From NCBI RefSeq assembly GCF_009451885.1, contig NZ_WIAO01000002.1:286009-350008 (forward strand): DNA of 64,000 bases. The letters are read 5' to 3'. The notes under the pieces were generated by a model. It was given only the letters and a program-made list of their open reading frames with translations. It had not been told where the DNA came from and did no database searches. Source of the stretch: Glycomyces albidus. GTDB taxonomy: Bacteria > Actinomycetota > Actinomycetes > Mycobacteriales > Micromonosporaceae. A program made the translations under genes and the position numbers. Shown one piece after another: positions 40,111 to 47,419 of the stretch (within the stretch, counting starts at the first letter, position 1; each line of letters opens with the position of its first letter).

Positions 40111-42168
40111 GTGGCTCAAAGTCTCTACCTCGCCAGCCTGGACCCCGGCAGCGGCAAGTCGACCGTGGCCGTCGGCGTCATGGACCTGCTCACCCGGCGC
40201 GCCGGGTCGGTCGCGGTCTTCCGCCCCATCGTCCGCGACGACCACACGGTCACCGGCGACCCGATCATCTCCCTCCTCCGCGAGCAGTACCGCCTGCCCG
40301 CCTCGTACGAGTCGTCGGTGGGCGTGACCTATTCGGACGTCCGCACCGACGCCGACGCCGCGCTCACCCGGATCGTCGAGCGCTACCACGAACTCGCCGA
40401 CAAGCACGACGTCGTCCTCGTCGTCGGCTCCGACTTCTCCGACGTCTCCTCGCCGGTCGAGTTCGCCTACAACACCCGCGTCGCGGTCAACCTCGCCTCG
40501 CCGATGCTCCTCGTCGTCACCGGCCACCGCAAGAGCCCCGCCGACATCGCCGCAGCGCTCCGGTTCGGCACCGCCCAGGCCGAAGCCGACCACGCGACCG
40601 TGCTCGGCTCGATCGTCAACCGCGTCGACCCCGCGGACGCCGCGCTCGTCAAGGAGGCCCACCCCGGCACCGGCGTCGTCGCCGACGACCCCGACCTCGT
40701 CGCCCCCACGGTCGGCGAACTCATCGAGGCCGCCGACGGGACGCTGCTCTCGGGCGACCCGGACGTGTTCACCCGCACCGTCGGCGACATCGTCGTCGCG
40801 GCCATGACCCTCCCGAACCTCCTCACCCGCCTCGCCGACGACAAGGCCGTGATCCTCCCCGGCGACCGCTCCGAAGTCCTCCTCGGCCTCATCGCCGCCC
40901 ACCTCGCCGAAGGCACCCCCAGCCTCTCGGCGGTCTTCCTCACCGGCGGCCTGCGGCCCCAGCCGCAGATCCTCGACATCGTCGCCGGCCTCGACTCGAA
41001 GCTGCCGATCGCGCTCGTCCAGCACGACACCTTCGACATGGCCAACCTCGTCGGCGACGTCACCGGCTCACTCGCCGCCGGCGGCCAGCGCAAGATCACC
41101 CGCGCCCTCGAGGACTTCGCCGCCGGCGTCGACGGCGACGACCTGCTCGACCGGCTCGCGCTCTCGAAGCCGACCGTGGTCACCCCGATCATGTTCGAGC
41201 ACTCGATGCTCGGGCGCGCCAAGGCGCTCGACAAGCACATCGTCCTCCCCGAAGGCGCCGAGCCGCGGATCCTCAAGGCCGCCGAGATCCTCATGCGCCG
41301 CGACGTGGCGCGCCTGACGCTCCTCGGCGAGGAGTCCGAGATTCGCTCGCAGGCCGCGCAACTGGGCGTCGACATCACCGGGGCCCACATCCTCAACCCC
41401 GGCGACCACGAGATCCGCGAGCGGTTCGCGAAGGAGTACGCGCGGCTGCGCGCCCACAAGGGCGTCACCGTCGAGGCCGCGTACGACCAGGTCGCCGACG
41501 TGTCCTATTTCGGCACCATGATGGTCCACACCGGCATGGCCGACGGCATGGTCTCCGGCGCGGTCCACACCACCGCGCACACCATCCGGCCCTCGTTCGA
41601 GATCATCAAGACCAAGCCGGACGTCGCCGTGGTCTCCTCGGTGTTCTTCATGTGCCTCGAAGACCGGGTGCTCGTCTACGGCGACTGCGCCGTCAACCCG
41701 AACCCCGATGCCGAGCAGCTCGCCGACATCGCGCTATCCTCGGCAGGCACCGCCGCCGAGTTCGGCGTGGAACCGCGGGTGGCGATGCTCTCGTACTCGA
41801 CCGGTACCTCGGGCCACGGCGAGGCCGTGGACAAGGTCCGGGCGGCGACCGAGATCGTCCGCGCCCGCAGGCCCGACCTCCCGGTGGAGGGGCCGATCCA
41901 GTACGACGCCGCCGCCGACGCCGGCGTCGCGGGCACGAAACTCCCGGACTCCCAGGTCGCCGGGAAGGCCACCGTCTTCATCGTCCCCGACCTGAACACC
42001 GGCAACAACCTGTACAAGGCCGTGCAGCGCTCGGCCGGCGCGATCGCCGTCGGCCCGGTGCTCCAGGGCCTGCGCAAGCCGGTCAACGACCTGTCGCGGG
42101 GCGCCACGGTGCCGGACATCGTCAACACGGTCGCGCTCACCGCGATCCAAGCGAGCCAGACCGCCTGA
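40111..42168 (+). CDS. pta: phosphate acetyltransferase (long form)
   Basis: 685 aa from GTG 40111 with TTGGAG just upstream. Long Pta: an N-terminal P-loop NTPase-like domain (SLDPGSGKSTVAVGVMDLL, residues ~9-27), a central DRTGG domain (~200-320), and the C-terminal catalytic domain (~355-685) with KHIVLPEGAEPRILKAAE and SYSTGTSGHGEAVDKVRAAT. It interconverts acetyl-CoA and acetyl phosphate. It is followed by ackA after 30 bases. The DRTGG part usually regulates activity. Confidence 0.96.
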   Translation: MAQSLYLASLDPGSGKSTVAVGVMDLLTRRAGSVAVFRPIVRDDHTVTGDPIISLLREQYRLPASYESSVGVTYSDVRTDADAALTRIVERYHELADKHDVVLVVGSDFSDVSSPVEFAYNTRVAVNLASPMLLVVTGHRKSPADIAAALRFGTAQAEADHATVLGSIVNRVDPADAALVKEAHPGTGVVADDPDLVAPTVGELIEAADGTLLSGDPDVFTRTVGDIVVAAMTLPNLLTRLADDKAVILPGDRSEVLLGLIAAHLAEGTPSLSAVFLTGGLRPQPQILDIVAGLDSKLPIALVQHDTFDMANLVGDVTGSLAAGGQRKITRALEDFAAGVDGDDLLDRLALSKPTVVTPIMFEHSMLGRAKALDKHIVLPEGAEPRILKAAEILMRRDVARLTLLGEESEIRSQAAQLGVDITGAHILNPGDHEIRERFAKEYARLRAHKGVTVEAAYDQVADVSYFGTMMVHTGMADGMVSGAVHTTAHTIRPSFEIIKTKPDVAVVSSVFFMCLEDRVLVYGDCAVNPNPDAEQLADIALSSAGTAAEFGVEPRVAMLSYSTGTSGHGEAVDKVRAATEIVRARRPDLPVEGPIQYDAAADAGVAGTKLPDSQVAGKATVFIVPDLNTGNNLYKAVQRSAGAIAVGPVLQGLRKPVNDLSRGATVPDIVNTVALTAIQASQTA

Positions 42169-42198
42169 GCGGGCGGGCGCTCTAGAGGGGAAAGTGCC

Positions 42199-43383
42199 AT
42201 GAGCGCACCGGTCCTGGTGATCAACTCCGGTTCCTCGTCGATCAAGTACCAGCTGGTCGACGGCGACACGATGGAGGCGTCGACCTCGGGCCTGATCGAG
42301 CGCATCGGACAGTCCGGTTCCGTCCTCACCCACAAGCACGCGGGCGAGAAGACCGAGCGGGAGGGCCGCTTCGCCGACTACGCCGCCGGACTGGAGGCGA
42401 TGGTCGCGGCCTTCGACGAGCACGGGACGCCGCTGGCCGAGGCCGGGCTCATCGCGGTCGCGCACCGCGTCGTCCACGGCGGCGAGCGGTTCGTGCAGCC
42501 CGTCGTCGTCGACGACGAGGTCGAGCGCGCCATCGACGAGCTCTCGGCGCTCGCGCCCCTGCACAACCCCGCGAACCTCGAGGGCATCCGGACCGCCCGC
42601 AAGCTCTTCCCGAAACTGCCGCAGGTCGCCGTGTTCGACACCGCGTTCCACGCCACGGTGCCCGAGCGCGCCCACCTGTACGCGGTGCCCTCGTCGTGGC
42701 GCGAGGACCACGGGGTGCGCCGGTACGGCTTCCACGGCACCTCCCACGCGTACGTCTCCCGAAAGGCCGCCGAGATGCTCGGCAAGAGCCCCAAGGAGGT
42801 CAACGTGATCGTCGCGCACCTCGGCAACGGCGCCTCCGTGACCGCCGTCGAGCGGGGCCGCTCGATCGACACGTCGATGGGCCTCACCCCGCTCGAGGGC
42901 CTGGTGATGGGGACGCGGTCGGGCGACATCGACCCGGCGATCGTCTTCCACATGCACCGCCGGACCGGCGCCAGCTTCGCCGACCTCGATGCGGCCCTGA
43001 ACAAGCAGTCCGGGATGCTCGCGCTCAGCGGGCACAGCGACAACCGCGCGATCGAGCGGGCCGCCGCGGCGGGCGACCGGGCCGCGCAGACGGCGCTCGA
43101 GATCTACTGCTACCGGATCCGCAAGTACATCGGCTCCTACATCGCCGCGCTCGGCGGAGCGGACGCGATCGCGTTCACCGCCGGCATCGGCGAGAACAGC
43201 GCCGAAGTGCGCGCCCGGGCCCTCGGGTCCCTCGTCGCCCTCGGCGTCGACCTCGACGAGGCCGCGAACGCCGCGGGCGGGCCGGTCATCTCCACACCCG
43301 ACTCGCCGATCACGGTGATGGTCATTCCGACCAACGAGGAAGGCGAGATCGCCGCCCAGACGGCGGCGCTGCTGCGCAGCTGA
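42199..43383 (+). CDS. ackA: acetate kinase
   Basis: 394 aa. It interconverts acetyl phosphate plus ADP and acetate plus ATP. Signature 1 VLVINSGSSSIKYQLV and signature 2 GGERFVQPVVVDDEV/RVVHGG block are present, with catalytic Arg/Asp in the FDTAFHATVP region and the adenine-binding GIGENSAEVR. AGAGGGG lies upstream of ATG 42199. It forms an operon with pta; together they connect to acetyl phosphate from phosphoketolase (29842-32226). Confidence 0.97.
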   Translation: MSAPVLVINSGSSSIKYQLVDGDTMEASTSGLIERIGQSGSVLTHKHAGEKTEREGRFADYAAGLEAMVAAFDEHGTPLAEAGLIAVAHRVVHGGERFVQPVVVDDEVERAIDELSALAPLHNPANLEGIRTARKLFPKLPQVAVFDTAFHATVPERAHLYAVPSSWREDHGVRRYGFHGTSHAYVSRKAAEMLGKSPKEVNVIVAHLGNGASVTAVERGRSIDTSMGLTPLEGLVMGTRSGDIDPAIVFHMHRRTGASFADLDAALNKQSGMLALSGHSDNRAIERAAAAGDRAAQTALEIYCYRIRKYIGSYIAALGGADAIAFTAGIGENSAEVRARALGSLVALGVDLDEAANAAGGPVISTPDSPITVMVIPTNEEGEIAAQTAALLRS

Positions 43384-43622
43384 CCGGGCGTCACGGGAGG
43401 GTCCGGGCAAAACGGGCAACCGGCGGGCCCCGATTCGACAACCCTGACAGCCGGGTCCGACAAGCCGGCCGGGATGGTCGATCGGCGACACGGCCCCGCG
43501 AACGGGTCTCCGGTCCGCCTTTTCGCCGCGCCGCTCGGCGATTTCGGCGAACTTCGATACCCATCGTGTGCTTATCATCACCCTCAGTACGGGTCCCTGA
43601 ACTCGGCCAGAAGGGCACACTG

Positions 43623-44081
43623 ATGAGACTTCTCTACCGCATCCTCGCGTTCATCATCGCCGTGGAGGTCGCGATCCAGGCGGCGGTCATGGTCTGGGCC
43701 GTCGCCGGCCTCTACGTCTGGGTCGACGGCGGCGGCGTGCTCGACTCGGCGGTGCTGCAGAGCGAGGAGGCCCCGCCGTTCGACGAGGCGCTCGGGTTCA
43801 TGCTCCACGGCATGAACGGCATGATGGTCATCCCCGCGCTCGCGCTGATCCTCCTGATCGTGTCGTTCTTCGCCAAGGTCAGGGGCGGGATCGTCCGCGC
43901 CCTCGTCCTCCTGGTCCTCATCGTCCTCCAGGTCTTCCTCGGGCTGTGGGGCCACGAGGCCGCGATCCTCGGCCTCTTCCACGGCCTGAACGCGTTCCTG
44001 ATCTACGGCGGCGCCCTCATGGCCGGCATCCGGGCCCGCAAGCCCGCCTCGGAGCCAGTGACCGGGAATGCGACTCAGTAG
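43623..44081 (+). CDS. four-TM membrane protein with paired histidines, DUF6220-like
   Basis: 152 aa. Four membrane segments are seen at about residues 5-30, 62-82, 88-108 and 115-137. Single His residues in helix 2 (FMLHGMNGMMV) and at the start of helix 4 (GLFHGLNAFLI) suggest a haem b site as in small four-helix cytochromes, although this is inference. The pattern resembles DUF6220 proteins. Its last 14 bases overlap the multicopper oxidase gene, so they are probably coupled and may work together in electron transfer or copper handling. AGAAGGG precedes ATG 43623. The 239 bases before it hold no gene. Confidence 0.75.
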   Translation: MRLLYRILAFIIAVEVAIQAAVMVWAVAGLYVWVDGGGVLDSAVLQSEEAPPFDEALGFMLHGMNGMMVIPALALILLIVSFFAKVRGGIVRALVLLVLIVLQVFLGLWGHEAAILGLFHGLNAFLIYGGALMAGIRARKPASEPVTGNATQ

Positions 44082-45522
44082 ACGCGCCAAGATCCTCGCG
44101 GCCGTGGCCGCGACGGTCGCGGTCCTGGGCCCCGTGGCCTGGTTCTGGCACTCCAGCCTGCTCCCCGACGCCTACTCGGTCACGGACATGGGATACCACG
44201 ACCGCGGCGGCGGGCCCGACCACGACGCGTCCACCGCCCCGCAGGCGGTGGACGCGCTCACCGTGCCCGACGGCCTCGAAGCCGACGTGCGCGTCACCCT
44301 CACCGCCGAGCGGCGGGAGTTCACCCTCGCCTCCGGCAGGCGCGTCGACGGCTACACCCTCAACGGCTCCTCCCCGGGCCCGGAGATCCGCGCCGAGCAC
44401 GGCCAGCTCATCGAAGTCCGGCTCCTGAACGAGTCCGTCCCCGACGGCGTCACCCTCCACTGGCACGGCGTCGACGTGCCCGGCGCCATGGACGGCGCCG
44501 CGGGCGTCACCCAGGACGCCGTCGGCCCCGGCGGCGAGTTCGTCTACCGCTTCTTCGCCGACCAGGTCGGCACCTTCTGGTACCACTCGCACCAGGTCTC
44601 CCACGAGCAGGTTCGCGGCGGCCTGCTCGGGCCGCTCGTCATCACGCCCGCCTCCGGCCCGCCCGCGGACGTGGACGCGGTGGCGCTCGTGCACCACTAC
44701 GACGGGCGGCGGACCGTCAACGGCCGCGAAGGCGTGGACCGGGTGGCCGCCGCGCCGGGCGACACCGTCCGCGTCCGGATCGTGAACACCGACTTCGAGG
44801 TGATGCGGGTGTGGGTCGACGGCGCCCGGTTCCGCGTGGCCGCCGTCGACGGCACCGGGCTCCACGAGCCCGCGGAGGTCGAGGACGTCACCGTCATGGT
44901 CGCCGCGGGCGGCCGGAACGACCTCGAGTTCACCGTGCCCGCGCGCGGCCCCGTCCGCGTCAACCTCGGCGCCACGGCAGCGCTCCTCGTCGGCGACGGC
45001 ACGACCGCGGCCTCCGAACGGCCGCAGGAGGTCCTCGATCTGCTCCACTATGGATCACCGCGGGGGATCGGGTTCGATCCGGGCGCGCCCGACCGCGAGT
45101 TCGCGTTCGGCATCGGCCGCCGCCCCGGGTTCCTCGACGGCCGGCCGGGGGTCTGGTGGACCGTCAACGGCGGCCTGTTCCCCGACGTTCCGATGTTCAC
45201 CGTCGCGTACGGCGACATCGTGCGGATGCGGATCACGAACGACAGCGGCGAGTCCCATCCGATGCACCTCCACGGCCACCACGCGGTGGTGCTCTCCCGC
45301 GACGGCGTCGCCGCGACCGGGAGCCCCTGGTGGATCGACTCGCTCGAGGTCGGCGACGGCGAGACCTACGAGATCGCGTTCGAGGCCGACAACCCCGGCA
45401 TCTGGATGGACCACTGCCACAACCTGCCCCACGCCGCCGAGGGCCTGGTCGCGCACCTGGTCTACGAGGGGATCACCGAGCCGTTCCTCATCGGCGGCGA
45501 CGCGCACAACCACCCGGAGTGA
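44068..45522 (+). CDS. multicopper oxidase
   Basis: 484 aa. An N-terminal signal with SRRAK before a hydrophobic stretch (residues 4-24) may be of Tat type. Copper ligands are in LHWHGVDVPG, FWYHSHQVSHEQ, HPMHLHGHHAVV and MDHCHNLPHAAEGL. The type 1 axial Met position is Leu, as in high-potential laccases. Three cupredoxin domains are expected. It oxidises phenolics or metal ions with oxygen, outside the membrane. It overlaps the preceding small membrane protein gene by 14 bases, and its 3' end overlaps the convergent SsgA-like frame by 35 bases. Confidence 0.93.
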   Translation: MRLSRRAKILAAVAATVAVLGPVAWFWHSSLLPDAYSVTDMGYHDRGGGPDHDASTAPQAVDALTVPDGLEADVRVTLTAERREFTLASGRRVDGYTLNGSSPGPEIRAEHGQLIEVRLLNESVPDGVTLHWHGVDVPGAMDGAAGVTQDAVGPGGEFVYRFFADQVGTFWYHSHQVSHEQVRGGLLGPLVITPASGPPADVDAVALVHHYDGRRTVNGREGVDRVAAAPGDTVRVRIVNTDFEVMRVWVDGARFRVAAVDGTGLHEPAEVEDVTVMVAAGGRNDLEFTVPARGPVRVNLGATAALLVGDGTTAASERPQEVLDLLHYGSPRGIGFDPGAPDREFAFGIGRRPGFLDGRPGVWWTVNGGLFPDVPMFTVAYGDIVRMRITNDSGESHPMHLHGHHAVVLSRDGVAATGSPWWIDSLEVGDGETYEIAFEADNPGIWMDHCHNLPHAAEGLVAHLVYEGITEPFLIGGDAHNHPE

Positions 45523-46093
45523 CAGGACGCGCGATCCACGCGGCAGCCGCGGCGACGCGAAGGCGCGCAGTTGCGGCTGAGAGCGCCCGGAGCACCGCGA
45601 GGGCGGACCGGAGACCCGGTCCGCCCTCGCGGTCGTCGGCAGGGCTGGGAGGCCGCGCTAAGACACCCCCGGCCAGGAGCTTCGTGAGGGTCGTGTCCAT
45701 GTCGACGTAACCCGATTCCCGGCCGCGGGGGACCAGGCTGTAGGCCCGGCGGAGGAAGCGCTGCACCACGCCGCGGTTGATCTCGAAGAGGGCGTTGCCG
45801 TCGGGCGAGGAGAGGGCGAGGGCGACCGATTCCCCCCGCGGAGTCGTCCAGGGCCAGACGCGCACGTCGCCGATGCCGGTGGGCTCCTCCAGCCCCTTCG
45901 CGAGCAGTTCGCGGGAGAACGACCAGGCCACCTGGTCGGCGTCCGTCCCGTCCGGATGGAACATCACGCAGACCGCGTAAGGGTCGTCCGGGTCGTATCG
46001 CAGACTCGCGCGCACACTCACCGTCGCGAAATCGGGCGCGACGAGCCGCATGGTGGTGCCGATATCGACAGTCGCCGATCGTGCCATGCTCAT
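45488..46093 (-). CDS. SsgA-like sporulation/cell division protein (SALP) with unusual C-terminal extension
   Basis: 201 aa from ATG 46093 with GGGGGG six bases upstream. Residues 1-143 match the SsgA/SsgB family: LRYDPDDPYAVCVMFHPDG, then VAWSFSRELLAKGLEEPTGI, GDVRVWPW and ALSSPDGNALFEI. SALPs localise division proteins in sporulating actinobacteria. Family members are about 130-145 residues, so the last ~58 residues (Arg/Ala-rich) are extra. This tail is encoded across the hairpin at 45594-45633 and into the 3' end of the oxidase gene, which suggests loss of the normal stop codon. Confidence 0.88.
   Translation of the reverse strand: MSMARSATVDIGTTMRLVAPDFATVSVRASLRYDPDDPYAVCVMFHPDGTDADQVAWSFSRELLAKGLEEPTGIGDVRVWPWTTPRGESVALALSSPDGNALFEINRGVVQRFLRRAYSLVPRGRESGYVDMDTTLTKLLAGGVLARPPSPADDREGGPGLRSALAVLRALSAATARLRVAAAAAWIARPVTPGGCARRRR
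45594..45633 (+). terminator. strong hairpin terminator after the multicopper oxidase gene
   Basis: Perfect 18-bp inverted repeat, ACCGCGAGGGCGGACCGG paired with CCGGTCCGCCCTCGCGGT, loop AGAC. It starts 72 bases after the oxidase stop and lies inside the antisense SsgA-like reading frame. Confidence 0.8.
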
Positions 46094-46497
46094 AGCGTTA
46101 CCCCCCAGTGTGCGACCGGGCTCCCCCGAAGCCGGCCGTCGTTCCAGCCCGCCGCCGCACCGGATGAAGCCGGTTTCGCGGCCGCGAACAAGTCGTGATT
46201 CAGGTCTATCATTCAAGCCGTTGCACCGTACGACGATCGGCAAGACCGAGCCCGGCGCGTTCAGCTGATTCAGGGGCAAAATCCGACAAAAGGCCACTGT
46301 CGAGCATCCGTCGATGTCGTAATTACAACAACCGGCTTCACCCATTCGCGGTACTATTCCCGGCCCGCGACGCGGGCGGCCTGATAGCGCGTTCGTCCCA
46401 CTCGACTGGAAAGTCCGAATTTAACGGAGCGAGTCCGGTCAGGGGGCGGTGATAGCGTTTCATCGACGTTCTCGGACCCGTCGGAAGGGGCGAAGCA
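46094..46497. other. 404-base intergenic region with direct repeats
   Basis: This region between the divergent SsgA-like and O-methyltransferase genes has clearly lower GC in places. TGATTCAGG occurs at 46196-46204 and 46266-46274. AT-rich words such as GTCGTAATTACAAC (46317-46330) could be regulator sites. It must hold promoters for both genes, but I cannot place them with confidence. Confidence 0.4.
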
Positions 46498-47166
46498 ATG
46501 GGCCAGGGGCAATGGACCGAAGTCGACGCGTTCCTCGGATCGCTGCTGGTCGGTGAGGACGAGGTCCTCGCCGGGGTGACGACCGCGGCCCAGAAGGCCG
46601 GGCTGCCGCCGATCTCGATCTCGCCCGCGCAGGGCAAGCTCCTCTACCTGCTCGCGAAGACCTTGGGCGCCAAGCGGATCCTCGAGATCGGGACGCTCGG
46701 CGGCTACAGCGCGATCTGGATGGCGCGGGCGCTGCCCTCGGACGGGCACCTGATCAGCCTCGAGTACAGCCCGCGGCACGCCGAGGTCGCCAGCGGCAAC
46801 GTCGCGCGCGCCGGACTCGTCGGCACCGTGGAGATCCGCGTGGGCGCCGCCGCCGAGACCCTGCCGAAGCTCGCCCAGGAGGGCGTCGGCCCGTTCGACA
46901 TGGTGTTCATCGACGCCGACAAGGGCGGCTACCCCCGCTACCTCGACTGGGCGCTCGAGATGACCCGGCCGGGGAGCCTCATCATCGCCGACAACGTGGT
47001 GCGCGGCGGGGCCGTCGCCGACGGGCTCAGCCGCGACCCGAACGTGCAGGGGGTCCGGTCCTACCTGGAGAAGGTCGCCGCGAACCCGAAGCTGGAGGGC
47101 ACCGTCATGCAGACCGTCGGCGTCAAGGGCTACGACGGGCTCTCGATCGCCCGCGTCCTCGACTAG
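46498..47166 (+). CDS. class I SAM-dependent O-methyltransferase (CCoAOMT-like)
   Basis: 222 aa. The SAM-binding motif I is ILEIGTLGGYSAIWMARALP; the metal-binding and catalytic region is MVFIDADKGGYPRYLDWAL followed by IIADNVVRGGAV. These are features of the methyltransf_3 family, which methylates catechol-type hydroxyls with a divalent metal. The physiological substrate is unknown. The start at ATG 46498 has GAAGGGG at 46484-46490. Confidence 0.93.
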   Translation: MGQGQWTEVDAFLGSLLVGEDEVLAGVTTAAQKAGLPPISISPAQGKLLYLLAKTLGAKRILEIGTLGGYSAIWMARALPSDGHLISLEYSPRHAEVASGNVARAGLVGTVEIRVGAAAETLPKLAQEGVGPFDMVFIDADKGGYPRYLDWALEMTRPGSLIIADNVVRGGAVADGLSRDPNVQGVRSYLEKVAANPKLEGTVMQTVGVKGYDGLSIARVLD

Positions 47167-47179
47167 AACGCCTATCGCG

Positions 47180-47209
47180 CAGGGGCGGCGGGGTCTCCCG
47201 CCGCCCCTG
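47180..47209 (+). terminator. terminator after the O-methyltransferase gene
   Basis: Perfect 13-bp stem CAGGGGCGGCGGG and CCCGCCGCCCCTG with a four-base loop, 13 bases after the stop. Confidence 0.78.
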
Positions 47210-47299
47210 TCGCGTGCCCGGGCCTGCGGTTCCGTCTGCACTGGACGATCAGAACCGATTCAGCGTCGATCACGACGGCGACCACCTCATCGCCACGCG

Positions 47300-47329
47300 T
47301 TGACATCGACATATTCCGATGTCTATGAT
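47300..47329 (+). promoter_or_regulatory. mannanase promoter with operator in the spacer
   Basis: -35 TTGACA (47300-47305) and -10 TATGAT (47324-47329) are 18 bases apart. The inverted repeat GACATCG-N8-CGATGTC (47302-47323) occupies the whole spacer. Direct copies of AACCGATTCAG flank the site at 47253-47263 and 47341-47351. The leader to GTG 47420 is about 85 bases. Confidence 0.75.
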
Positions 47330-47419
47330 GAGGATCGCTTAACCGATTCAGTGCCTGTTTGTCCGTTGATCCAGGTCCAACCCCTCCAGCGAGGGCTCAG
47401 CGTGTCGAAGGAGACGCAA

